Shown piece after piece: positions 36,798-45,013 of a DNA stretch of 54,403 nt. Within the stretch, counting starts at the first letter, position 1. Every line of letters begins with the position of its first letter. The stretch is from the NCBI GenBank assembly GCA_002050365.1, contig MWYZ01000017.1:1-54403 (forward strand), in the 5' to 3' direction. This DNA comes from Acidobacteria bacterium 28-1. GTDB lineage: Bacteria > Acidobacteriota > Blastocatellia > Pyrinomonadales > Pyrinomonadaceae. The position numbers and the translations under genes were made by a program. The notes under the pieces were generated by a model. The model did not search any database. It was not told the origin of the DNA and saw only the letters and a list, made by a program, of their open reading frames with translations.

Positions 36798-37625
36798 ATG
36801 TTAGATCAATTAGTCGAATCGAGAAATACTAGAGGTGAGAATACCCGACGAAGCGGTTTTTTATTAACCACCTTCGTTATAATGACTTCTATTTTGGTCG
36901 GCGCGTGGATGTATAGTCTGTTCGCAAAAGATTACGGACTCGGTTCCGGCGATTTAGAATTATCAACTTTGGTTGCGCCGGTTCCGGTTGCTGAGGACGA
37001 ACCGCCACCACCGCCAGAAGTAAAACCTGAAAAGATAGTTAAAGCTGCACCTAACGCGGACGTGCGGAAAGAAATTCTGCAAAGCATTGATGAATCGCCG
37101 CAGATACCGGATAAAGTTAGTGTTGAAAAACAAAATATCCCGGCGCGTCGCCCAAATGTAAGAACTATTCAAGGCGATACCAATCTAACTTCTAATAATC
37201 CGGCACCATCTGATTACAGAGGACCGGTCAGCACCGACAATAAAGGTATTGCTGGTGCCGGCGGCGTTCCTAACGCCGGCACTACAGGAACAGCGACAGT
37301 ACCAAAACCGCCGCCGCCGCCGCCGCCGCCGCCAAAGGCTGCGCCGAAGAAAATCTCCGGCGGAGTTTTAAACGGTAAGGCGACGAGTTTGCCTAAACCG
37401 CCATATCCGGCAGCGGCGAGAGCAGTTCGCGCAAGTGGTGCGGTTAATGTGCAAGTTACGATCAACGAAAGTGGAAGCGTTGTCTCAGCAAGTGCTGTTT
37501 CGGGACATCCGCTTCTTCGTCAAGCGGCGGAACAAGCAGCCCGCGGTGCAAGATTTGCTCCGACTCTTTTATCGGGTCAACCGGTTTCGGTAACAGGTGT
37601 TATCGTATATAATTTTGTTCCATAA
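36798..37625 (+). CDS. tonB: TonB-type energy transducer
   Basis: The 275-residue protein has one N-terminal membrane helix (about 25-45), a proline-rich spacer (DEPPPPPEVKPEK; a run of nine prolines near 172-180) and a C-terminal TonB domain (about 190-275: PYPAAARAVRASGAVNVQVT, AARGARFAPTLLSGQPV). It would couple the ExbB/ExbD motor to outer-membrane receptors. GGGAGG precedes the ATG at a good distance. Confidence 0.93.
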   Translation: MLDQLVESRNTRGENTRRSGFLLTTFVIMTSILVGAWMYSLFAKDYGLGSGDLELSTLVAPVPVAEDEPPPPPEVKPEKIVKAAPNADVRKEILQSIDESPQIPDKVSVEKQNIPARRPNVRTIQGDTNLTSNNPAPSDYRGPVSTDNKGIAGAGGVPNAGTTGTATVPKPPPPPPPPPKAAPKKISGGVLNGKATSLPKPPYPAAARAVRASGAVNVQVTINESGSVVSASAVSGHPLLRQAAEQAARGARFAPTLLSGQPVSVTGVIVYNFVP

Positions 37626-37635
37626 ATGAACAAAC

Positions 37636-37671
37636 TGATTGGGAGATAGTAAATTTTTAGTCTCCCAATCA
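37636..37671 (+). terminator. Hairpin between tonB and exbB (attenuator-like)
   Basis: TGATTGGGAGA is inverted as TCTCCCAATCA across a 14-base loop, followed by AAAATAAA rather than a T run. It is a likely RNA stability or partial-termination stem. Confidence 0.5.
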
Positions 37672-37715
37672 AAATAAATTGCAATTATAAATTTTGATTT
37701 CTTTGGAGGATAATT

Positions 37716-38465
37716 ATGACTATTTTAGGTAGCCTTTTAGAAACTAACGTTTTGGGCTTTTTGTTAATGTTTGCCGGTGAAGGAAAACTTTCCTTTGGCA
37801 TTTACGATATTGCAAGAAGTTTAACAATTCCCGGTTGGATTGTTATCACTGTGCTTTTATTACAGTCAATCTATATGATTGCGGTCGGCATCGAGCGGTA
37901 TTTGACTTATAACAAAGCCAAACAACAATCGCGTCAATACGCTCCGAAGGTGGCACAAGCATTGAAAAATAGCAATCTTGATGAAGCGATTAACATCGGC
38001 GACAAACACAAAGATTCGCATTTAGCGATGGTTGTTTCTTCAGGCTTGAAGGAATTTGCCGCACATCAGGGAAATACCGATATTTCCGGCGAAGAGATGG
38101 AAGCCTCGAAACGCGCTTTGCAAAGAGCGATTGCCGTTAAGACAGCCGAATTAAAGCGCGGTTTGTCAGGCTTGGCAACTGTCGGCTCGACTGCTCCGTT
38201 TGTCGGTTTGTTTGGAACAGTGGTTGGTATTATCGGCGCGTTCGTTGCATTGGCATCAGCCGAAAATGCTGGTATCGGTGCGGTCGGTGCGGCAATTGCC
38301 GAAGCGTTGGTAGCAACGGCTTTCGGTATCGCGGTGGCGGTTCCGGCGGTTTGGCTATTCAATTATTTCACGAATAAAGTTACAAGTTTTAGCGTTGAGA
38401 TGGAAAATTCGGCATCCGAATTAGTAGATTATTTCATCAAACAACGTACCAAACAATTGAGCTAA
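37716..38465 (+). CDS. exbB: MotA/TolQ/ExbB proton channel protein
   Basis: The 249-residue protein has three membrane segments and the family signature ATVGSTAPFVGLFGTVVGII plus GIGAVGAAIAEALVATAFGI. It forms the pentameric proton channel of the TonB motor. GGAGG lies upstream of the ATG. Confidence 0.95.
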   Translation: MTILGSLLETNVLGFLLMFAGEGKLSFGIYDIARSLTIPGWIVITVLLLQSIYMIAVGIERYLTYNKAKQQSRQYAPKVAQALKNSNLDEAINIGDKHKDSHLAMVVSSGLKEFAAHQGNTDISGEEMEASKRALQRAIAVKTAELKRGLSGLATVGSTAPFVGLFGTVVGIIGAFVALASAENAGIGAVGAAIAEALVATAFGIAVAVPAVWLFNYFTNKVTSFSVEMENSASELVDYFIKQRTKQLS

Positions 38466-38524
38466 ACGGCTAGACGATTAAATTAAAAACCTTAGGATTT
38501 ATTAAAGAAGGGAGAAATTTTACT

Positions 38525-38968
38525 ATGGGAGCAAAGGTCGGCGGAGATGATGAGTATAATTCGGATATTAACGTAACTCCGATGGTTGATGTGATGTTAG
38601 TTTTGCTAATTATCTTTATGATTGTTACGCCTTTACTTCAACAAGGCGTTTCCGTCAATCTTCCGCGAGATATGATTAGTCCCGACGAGGATGGCGATAT
38701 TACAAAGGATACTTCGGTAATCGTTGCAATTCCCGATAATAATAATTTTTACATCGGCAAAGACCAATATCCGTTAAATGATCTGGGAGATAAAATCAAG
38801 CGATCGATGGAAAATAAAACTCCTGAACAACGGATTGTTTATATCAAAAGCGGGATTGAGGTGGATTACGGCACAGTAGTTGAAGCAATTGACACAATTC
38901 GCAAACAGGATATTGATAGAATCGGTTTGGTCGCCGATAAGAAAAAAGATACGCCGCCTAGTAAATAG
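38525..38968 (+). CDS. exbD: ExbD/TolR biopolymer transport protein (first)
   Basis: The 147-residue protein has the channel Asp in INVTPMVDVMLVLLIIFMIV (about residue 22), one membrane helix and a periplasmic domain ending AIDTIRKQDIDRIGLVADKK. It starts 59 bases after exbB. Confidence 0.94.
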   Translation: MGAKVGGDDEYNSDINVTPMVDVMLVLLIIFMIVTPLLQQGVSVNLPRDMISPDEDGDITKDTSVIVAIPDNNNFYIGKDQYPLNDLGDKIKRSMENKTPEQRIVYIKSGIEVDYGTVVEAIDTIRKQDIDRIGLVADKKKDTPPSK

Positions 38969-38995
38969 GAATAGTTAATTTAAGGAGTAGTAAAT

Positions 38996-39472
38996 ATGGC
39001 AATGTCATCAGGTAGCTCATCCGGAGGAGTGACACCGAATATTAATGTTACGCCGCTGATTGACGTTTTGTTGGTGCTTTTAATTATTTTTATGGTTATT
39101 ACACCGATGAAGCCGCATAGATTTGAGGCAAAAGTTCCGGCTGAACCGAAGCCCGACGACCAAACGGTAGCGAAACCGAACCCTCTGACTTTGGTGGTAG
39201 CGGTTAATAATGCAGATAAAAAAGTTACTTTGAATAAAGAACCGGCCGGCGACGTTTCGGATGCCAGCCCTTTAACCGAACGGCTATCAGCGATTTTCAA
39301 GGAAAGAGAATCACAGGGAGCTTTCCGCGAAGGCACAAACGAAGTTGAGAAAACCGTTTTCATCAAATCGCCGCGATCGGCTAAATATGGCGAGGTGGTG
39401 CGCGTACTCGATGCCGTGAAACAGGCTGGAGCGCAGCCAATCGGGTTGCAGATTGATGATTTAGAGCAGTAA
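38996..39472 (+). CDS. exbD: ExbD/TolR biopolymer transport protein (second)
   Basis: The 158-residue paralogue keeps INVTPLIDVLLVLLIIFMVI with the channel Asp, and the periplasmic end VVRVLDAVKQAGAQPIGLQI. A low-complexity Ser/Gly N-terminus differs from the first ExbD. Two ExbD types beside one ExbB suggest a heteromeric rotor; this layout is common in the presumed host group. Confidence 0.94.
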   Translation: MAMSSGSSSGGVTPNINVTPLIDVLLVLLIIFMVITPMKPHRFEAKVPAEPKPDDQTVAKPNPLTLVVAVNNADKKVTLNKEPAGDVSDASPLTERLSAIFKERESQGAFREGTNEVEKTVFIKSPRSAKYGEVVRVLDAVKQAGAQPIGLQIDDLEQ

Positions 39473-39483
39473 TTTTAGCTGAC

Positions 39484-39522
39484 GACAGTGGAGACTAATC
39501 GAAGATTTTAGTCTCCACTGTC
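39484..39522 (+). terminator. Strong intercistronic hairpin after exbD
   Basis: GACAGTGGAGACTAA and TTAGTCTCCACTGTC are perfect 15-base inverted arms around nine bases. There is no T run, so it may be an mRNA-stabilising or processing stem rather than a true terminator. Confidence 0.55.
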
Positions 39523-39546
39523 GCAGCGGTAAATGGAGTCGAACAA

Positions 39547-40419
39547 ATGAGATTTTCTCGTTTAGGGATATTATCAATAATTTTATTAACAGCCTTAGTC
39601 GGAGCAAACTGCTCGTTTTATAATCAGGTTCTTGCTCGAAAGGATTTGGTTGACGGCGGAAAAGCCTATAAGGACAGGAAATTTCAGGAAGCCGAAGAGC
39701 TTTTTCGCAGTGCGATTGCCCGCGACCCGCAAGGTCAAAGTAAAGAAGGCAAAGCTGCACAATTATTTTTAGCTCGTACTTTGCATTCGGAATATATCGG
39801 AAAACGTGAAGATTCAGCAAAGGCAGAAGATGCGATAAAAGAGTATAAACGAGTTTTAGCGGAAGACGTTAAAGACCAAAGTTCTTTTAACGCTGTTGCT
39901 AATCTTTTAGAAAATCTTAATCGGGATGATGAATGGCTCAAATGGGTAACTGAAAGAGCTAATAACGAGCAAGTTCCGCCTGAGCAACGCGCCGAAGCAT
40001 TAACCAAACTTACGGCTAAAAAGTATTCTTGTGCCAACGAAATAACTGATACCGAAGCAGTTAAAAAAACTGTTAAGGGAAAAGACGGCAAAGATATGTT
40101 TCAGTTTTCCAAACCTGAAGACCCGCAGGCTCTTGAAACTTTGAAGGGATGTGTTCAAGAAGGAACTGAACTCATTAATAAAGCGGAGAAACTCGATACA
40201 AATAGTGATGCCGTGTGGTCTTATAAAGCTAATATGTTGGTTCAGCAGATGCGGGCTGCCGAGATGGAAGGCAACGCGCAGCAGAAAGAAGCCCTTAAAG
40301 CCGAAGCCGAAAAAGCAAAAGAAAGATTTACTGAACTATCTAAAATAAGAAAAGAAAAAGAACAGGCAATAGAAGACGAGAAAAAAGCGAAGGAAGCTGA
40401 AGCGGCTAACAAAAAGTAG
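39547..40419 (+). CDS. Secreted TPR-like protein of the tonB-exb cluster
   Basis: The 290-residue protein has an N-terminal hydrophobic signal (ILSIILLTALVGANCS). The Cys could be lipidated, although Asn before it is not a standard lipobox. Helical TPR-type repeats follow (VDGGKAYKDRKFQEAEELFR...AIARDP, ...DAIKEYKRVLAEDV), then a highly charged coiled-coil tail of Lys/Glu/Ala. Position suggests a periplasmic partner of the TonB/ExbB/ExbD motor; the ligand is unknown. Confidence 0.75.
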   Translation: MRFSRLGILSIILLTALVGANCSFYNQVLARKDLVDGGKAYKDRKFQEAEELFRSAIARDPQGQSKEGKAAQLFLARTLHSEYIGKREDSAKAEDAIKEYKRVLAEDVKDQSSFNAVANLLENLNRDDEWLKWVTERANNEQVPPEQRAEALTKLTAKKYSCANEITDTEAVKKTVKGKDGKDMFQFSKPEDPQALETLKGCVQEGTELINKAEKLDTNSDAVWSYKANMLVQQMRAAEMEGNAQQKEALKAEAEKAKERFTELSKIRKEKEQAIEDEKKAKEAEAANKK

Positions 40420-40444
40420 GCGTTTAAGAATTAACTTTCAAGAT

Positions 40445-40487
40445 AGGTGATGCTCAATTAAAATTAAAATTGAGTGTCGCCTTTTTT
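40445..40487 (+). terminator. Rho-independent terminator
   Basis: AGGTGATGCTCAATT pairs with AATTGAGTGTCGCCT (three G-U or mismatched positions), followed by six T. It ends the tonB-exb operon. Confidence 0.75.
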
Positions 40488-40489
40488 GT

Positions 40490-40577
40490 AAGGATGAAGG
40501 ATAAAGGACGAAGGATGAATAAGTGAGGCACTCGGCTTGACCGTTTGTTTTATTTATCCTTCATCCTTCATCCTTTA
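40490..40577. repeat. 7-mer palindrome upstream of rel
   Basis: The left arm has AAGGATG / AAGGATA / AAGGACG / AAGGATG units and the right arm TATCCTT / CATCCTT / CATCCTT units, in inverted orientation around about 28 bases. The right arm ends five bases before the rel ATG, which has no ribosome site. Confidence 0.88.
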
Positions 40578-40582
40578 GACAT

Positions 40583-42790
40583 ATGATTCGTATTGAAGAT
40601 GTAATCGAAAAAGTAGAGAAAAACCGTCCGGATCCGGATATAGATTTAATTCGGCGGGCGTATCTTTTCTCCGCTTTGCATCATCGCGGACAAAAACGCG
40701 CATCGGGTGAACCTTACCTCGTGCATCCACTGGAAGTCGCGGATATTTTGGCTGAAATGCGGCTTGACGAAATGAGCGTTTCAACCGGACTTCTGCACGA
40801 TGTCGTCGAAGACACGCTAATTGACCTCGACACCATCCGCGAATATTTCGGCGACGAAATTACACGCCTTGTTGACGGCTTAACCAAAATCGCACACATC
40901 AGCAATCTTTCCAAAGAAAAACAGCAAGCTGAAAACGTCCGCAAGATGGTGTTGGCAATGATTACCGATGTTCGCGTCGTGCTAATCAAACTCGCCGACC
41001 GTCTTCACAATATGCGAACGATGCAGTTTTTGAAGCCCGAAAAACGCGCGCGGATTTCTCAGGAAACACTCGATATTTATGCGCCCATTGCACACCGCCT
41101 CGGAATGGGAAAGGTTCGTAGTGAACTCGAAGATTTGTCTTTCCAGAATCTTTACCCTGAAGAATACAAAAAACTCTCAAAAGAAGTCGAAGCGCGTCGC
41201 CCCGAACTCGAAGTGATGCTTGAGAAAATAACCGATTTGATCAAGGAAAAATTAAGGGAAAACGATGTGCCGTTCATCGAAGTCGAGGGACGAGTCAAAC
41301 GTCTTTTTTCGCTTTGGAGAAAACTAAAAAAGCGCAAACTGACGATAGAAGAAGTTTATGACTTGATTGCCGCGCGGATTATCACGCCGAACGATAAAAA
41401 AATATGTTACGTCGCGCTCAGCGTCGTTCACGATATTTGGACACCTGTTCCCGAACGCTTCAAAGATTGGATTGGTAATCCGCGCGACAACCTTTATCAA
41501 TCGCTTCACACATCGGTCATCAGCCCGACCGGACAATCATTTGAAGTGCAGATTCGCACCGAAGAAATGCACCAAATCGCCGAAGAAGGTGTAGCCGCGC
41601 ATTGGAAATATAAGGAAAGCAGACTTGGCAAACGCGAAGAAGACGAAAGTCTCGATGAGTTGCGGAAGACCGTCGAAAAACTTCTTTTGCCACTGGTCGA
41701 AACAACTGAAACAACAGAAGATTCGGAAGATTTTATCGAATCTTTGAAACTCGACCTTTATCCGAAAGATGTCTACGCCTTTACGCCGATGGGAAAAATC
41801 ATACAGCTCCCGCGCGGCTCCACGCCGATAGATTTTGCATACGCGATTCACTCGGAAGTCGGCGACAACTGCACAGGCGCGAAGATAAAAGGTCGCATCG
41901 TGCCGCTCCGAACCGAACTGCAGAACGGCGATGTCGTAGAAATTTTAACCGTTCCAAATTCAAAACCTTCACGCGATTGGCTCAATTACGTCGTAACCTC
42001 TAAAGCGCGAAACTCCATACGCCATTGGATTTCCGAACAGCAGCGCGTCGAATCAATTGAAATCGGACGGAAACTGCTTGAAAAAGAAGCCGAAAAATTT
42101 CGCCTTTCACCAAAAAAATTACTCAACAGCGATGACGAAATGAAACGCATCGCTAACGAATACGGCTTAGGCAGACCGGAAGATTTATTAGCATCAATCG
42201 GTTACGGTAAAACGCTGCCTCGAAACGTGCTGGCAAAATTCTTAGGCGCGGAAAAGTTTGCGGAACTCGACCCCGAAAAGAAAAAAGAAACGCGCCTTGA
42301 GAGCGGAATGAAAGCCGTCAAGAAATTTATCGGTTTGGGCGAAGACGCAATTATCATCAAAGGTGTGGACAATCTTCTGACGACTCGCGCTCGCTGCTGC
42401 AATCCGCTTCGCGGCGAAGAAATCATCGGTTACATTTCCTTGGGCAAAGGCATTGTCGTTCACAATAAACGTTGTAAAAATGTTCAGCAATTGATGGTCA
42501 ACAAAGAGCGCATCGTTGATGTCGAATGGGCGAAAGGGGACGGGCAGGAAATACAATCGGTGAGACTGCTCGCAACTACCGAAAATCGGACGGGAATGCT
42601 TGCGGGTATTACAAATGCGATTGCCGAAATTAAAACCGGTATTCGTGATGCCCGCGCCGAAGTTTCTAAAAATGACAGAGGATTAATTGAAGTTACAATC
42701 GAAGTTTTTGACAAAAAACATCTCGATAAAGTGATAACTTCCGTCGAGCAAGTGCCGGGCGTAATCGCCGTCGAACGCGTAAATTCTTAA
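40583..42790 (+). CDS. rel: Bifunctional (p)ppGpp synthetase/hydrolase Rel
   Basis: The 735-residue protein has a hydrolase HD domain with intact LLHDVVEDT (His72, Asp73, Glu76, Asp77), a synthetase domain (about 240-370, with RVKRLFSLWRKLKKRK and GNPRDNLYQSLHTSVI), TGS (about 395-455, YAFTPMGKIIQLPRGSTPID), a zinc-finger/helical region (CCNPLRGEEIIGYISLGKG) and a C-terminal ACT domain. It makes and destroys the stringent alarmone on the ribosome. Both catalytic halves look functional. Confidence 0.97.
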   Translation: MIRIEDVIEKVEKNRPDPDIDLIRRAYLFSALHHRGQKRASGEPYLVHPLEVADILAEMRLDEMSVSTGLLHDVVEDTLIDLDTIREYFGDEITRLVDGLTKIAHISNLSKEKQQAENVRKMVLAMITDVRVVLIKLADRLHNMRTMQFLKPEKRARISQETLDIYAPIAHRLGMGKVRSELEDLSFQNLYPEEYKKLSKEVEARRPELEVMLEKITDLIKEKLRENDVPFIEVEGRVKRLFSLWRKLKKRKLTIEEVYDLIAARIITPNDKKICYVALSVVHDIWTPVPERFKDWIGNPRDNLYQSLHTSVISPTGQSFEVQIRTEEMHQIAEEGVAAHWKYKESRLGKREEDESLDELRKTVEKLLLPLVETTETTEDSEDFIESLKLDLYPKDVYAFTPMGKIIQLPRGSTPIDFAYAIHSEVGDNCTGAKIKGRIVPLRTELQNGDVVEILTVPNSKPSRDWLNYVVTSKARNSIRHWISEQQRVESIEIGRKLLEKEAEKFRLSPKKLLNSDDEMKRIANEYGLGRPEDLLASIGYGKTLPRNVLAKFLGAEKFAELDPEKKKETRLESGMKAVKKFIGLGEDAIIIKGVDNLLTTRARCCNPLRGEEIIGYISLGKGIVVHNKRCKNVQQLMVNKERIVDVEWAKGDGQEIQSVRLLATTENRTGMLAGITNAIAEIKTGIRDARAEVSKNDRGLIEVTIEVFDKKHLDKVITSVEQVPGVIAVERVNS

Positions 42791-42892
42791 AAATTCTAAA
42801 TTTATGCGGGAAACTTTCTTTTTCTCCATACATCTGTTAGAATTCGCCTTTTGCTTTAATAAACGAAAAGGAATTAGAGGCGACGACAAGCT

Positions 42893-43270
42893 GTGAAAGA
42901 GACAATATCAACTGAAAAAGCGCCGGGCGCAATCGGACCTTATTCGCAAGCCGTGAAAGCGGGAAATATGATTTTCTGTTCGGGACAAATTCCGATTGAC
43001 CCAACAACCGGCGAATTCGTGTCAAATAATGTAGCGGAGCAAACGCATCAAGTTCTAACAAATCTGAGCGCGGTTTTGGAAGCGGCGGGAACGAGTTTGA
43101 ACAATGTCGTCAAAACTACCGTATTCTTGGCAGATATGAATGATTTTACGGAAATGAACGAAATTTACGCAGAGTTTTTTAACGATAATAAACCGGCACG
43201 GGCAACCGTGCAGGCGGCGCGTCTACCGCGCGATGCGCGAGTTGAGATTGACTGCATCGCAATCATTTAA
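42893..43270 (+). CDS. ridA: RidA family enamine/imine deaminase
   Basis: The 125-residue protein starts at GTG 42893. It matches RidA along its length: [32 protein letters not shown], the Arg of [20 protein letters not shown]. It removes reactive 2-aminoacrylate-type intermediates. The last codons and TAA are formed by the first unit of a 7-mer palindrome. Confidence 0.95.
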   Translation: MKETISTEKAPGAIGPYSQAVKAGNMIFCSGQIPIDPTTGEFVSNNVAEQTHQVLTNLSAVLEAAGTSLNNVVKTTVFLADMNDFTEMNEIYAEFFNDNKPARATVQAARLPRDARVEIDCIAII

Positions 43271-43332
43271 CATTTATCATTCAACATTTAACAAAGATAT
43301 TGTGATAAATGGTCAATGATAAATGTTAAATG
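43264..43332. repeat. 7-mer palindrome at the ridA stop
   Basis: CATTTAT / CATTCAA / CATTTAA units on the left and TAAATGG / TCAATGA / TAAATGT units on the right are inverted copies. The left arm overlaps the ridA stop codon. Confidence 0.82.
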
Positions 43333-43370
43333 AAAAAAGCCAAACGCCGAAGAAGAATCGCACGTTTGGC
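43333..43370 (-). terminator. Rho-independent terminator of rpmB
   Basis: On the minus strand GCCAAACG, a 16-base loop, CGTTTGGC and six T follow rpmB. Confidence 0.8.
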
Positions 43371-43403
43371 AACCAAATATATTGGCTTTGGTTCTAAAAA
43401 GAA

Positions 43404-43598
43404 TTACGCCGCTTTGACAATTTTGCCGCCTTTAATACAACGAGTGCAAACTTTTTGCCGTCCGTTTCCGCCAGCGGGAAGTTGAACGCGAATAGATTGC
43501 AGATTCGGATTAAACCGTCGGCGAGTTTTGTTATTCGCGTGTGAAACATTGTTTCCGAATTGCGGACCTTTGCCGCAAACATCACATCGTTTTGCCAT
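43404..43598 (-). CDS. rpmB: 50S ribosomal protein L28
   Basis: The 64-residue basic protein ([54 protein letters not shown]) is a standard L28 with both CxxC pairs (CDVC, CTRC), which implies zinc binding. GGAGG precedes the ATG. Confidence 0.98.
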   Translation of the reverse strand: MAKRCDVCGKGPQFGNNVSHANNKTRRRFNPNLQSIRVQLPAGGNGRQKVCTRCIKGGKIVKAA

Positions 43599-43636
43599 AA
43601 TAATTAAGCCTCCAAAATAATAACGAGGTATAAAAG

Positions 43637-44944
43637 ATGAGTTTTTTTACAAACTCGAAAACAAGATTTATAACAAAAATAGAAGAGTTAAGTCAAGTAA
43701 TGAAACAGATAGTTAATTTTGAAGGAGTAAAAGCCATAGTGCGAAAACCTAATTTTAAGATTTTTACGATTGCTTTCACGGCAATCGCCGCGTTCACTTT
43801 GAATGCTTGTACAACTACCAATAGTTCAACGACAGGAAATCCTGAATCGAATGAAACCGCTGCTTCTGTCAACGGGAAAGCCATTAAACTCGAAGATGTC
43901 GAGCGTGCCATTAAACAACAAGCTCAGGGACAGGAAAGTAAACTTTCGCCGCTTGAACTGGCGCAGCTGCGTCTGCAAGCTCTGGAAAGTTTGATTCAGC
44001 AGGAAGTAATGTTTCAGAAAGCCGAAAAAGAAGGCACCGTTCCGAAGGATGAAGAGGTAACGGTTGAGTTTAATAAAAAGAAAACCGAAAGCGGTTTATC
44101 AGCCGAAGCTTTTGACAAGAAAATGAAAGAGATCGGCGAAACTGATGCTTCGGCGCGTGAGAAAATTAAAAGAGGTTTAGCCGTTCAAAGATTGATTGAA
44201 AAAATTACGGGTAAAATCGAACCGCCGAAAGACAGCGAAATTGACGCGTTTTACAACGGCAACAAAGAAGCCTTTGTCAAGAAAAAAGGTGTCAAACTCG
44301 CGGCAATCATCGTTGACCCGGCAAATAACGGCGAAGGTGATACGACCACAAATGAACAAGATGCCGTTCTAAAAGGCAATGAAATTATCAAACAACTTCA
44401 GCAAGGCGGAGATTTTGCCGCAATTGCGCGTGAAAAGAGTGAAGACCAAAGCCGTATTCAAGGAGGCGATTTAGGCTATATTTCCGTTGATGAAATGAAA
44501 CAGAGTTTTCCCCCGCAAGTTGCTGCTGCGCTGATGGACCCGAAGTTTAATGTCGGACAAATTTTGCCTACACCGATGCAGGGCAAGTTTTATATTTTGA
44601 AACTTCAAGAACGAAGCGATAAAGATGAAGAGAGAACTTTGGAAAGCCCTGGAGTTCGACAAGAGGCTACAAAGTTCTTGATTGATTCACGCAAACAATT
44701 GCTCGCCGCCTCGTATCAAGCAATAGCAATGAACGAAGCAAAAATTGAGAATTATTTGGCGAAAAAGGTGGTTGATAATCCGAACGATTTGAGCGGTGCG
44801 CGTCCGGCAAGCGGGGAAACTCCTGCGGCGAATATGAACACAAATACAAGCGTCAACACAAATTCAAACGCTAACGTCAATACAAATCAGAATGTGAACG
44901 CAGATTCTAAAACCAAAGCTAATACGAACGTTAACGCTAGATAA
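43637..44944 (+). CDS. SurA/PpiC-type peptidyl-prolyl isomerase lipoprotein
   Basis: The 435-residue protein has an N-terminal hydrophobic stretch ending in the lipobox LNAC (about residue 58). A SurA_N-like helical region follows ([40 protein letters not shown]), then a parvulin domain (about 215-330, [30 protein letters not shown]) and an Asn/Thr-rich tail ([20 protein letters not shown]). ATG 43637 has GAGG eight bases upstream; ATG 43700 is a less supported alternative giving a shorter N-terminus. It is a periplasmic outer-membrane-protein chaperone. Confidence 0.88.
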   Translation: MSFFTNSKTRFITKIEELSQVMKQIVNFEGVKAIVRKPNFKIFTIAFTAIAAFTLNACTTTNSSTTGNPESNETAASVNGKAIKLEDVERAIKQQAQGQESKLSPLELAQLRLQALESLIQQEVMFQKAEKEGTVPKDEEVTVEFNKKKTESGLSAEAFDKKMKEIGETDASAREKIKRGLAVQRLIEKITGKIEPPKDSEIDAFYNGNKEAFVKKKGVKLAAIIVDPANNGEGDTTTNEQDAVLKGNEIIKQLQQGGDFAAIAREKSEDQSRIQGGDLGYISVDEMKQSFPPQVAAALMDPKFNVGQILPTPMQGKFYILKLQERSDKDEERTLESPGVRQEATKFLIDSRKQLLAASYQAIAMNEAKIENYLAKKVVDNPNDLSGARPASGETPAANMNTNTSVNTNSNANVNTNQNVNADSKTKANTNVNAR

Positions 44945-44970
44945 TTTTTTAAATTTTACGGTTAAATTTT

Positions 44971-45008
44971 TAACGAGTAACGCGCTTTTCGGTTACTCGT
45001 TATTTTTC
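44971..45008 (+). terminator. Rho-independent terminator
   Basis: TAACGAGTAAC and GTTACTCGTTA enclose ten bases and are followed by TTTTT. Confidence 0.85.
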
Positions 45009-45013
45009 TAAAA

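Noticed and set aside
42845..42871. Terminator between rel and ridA (CCTTTT / AAAAGG)
   Set aside because: Stem is only six weak pairs with no T run.
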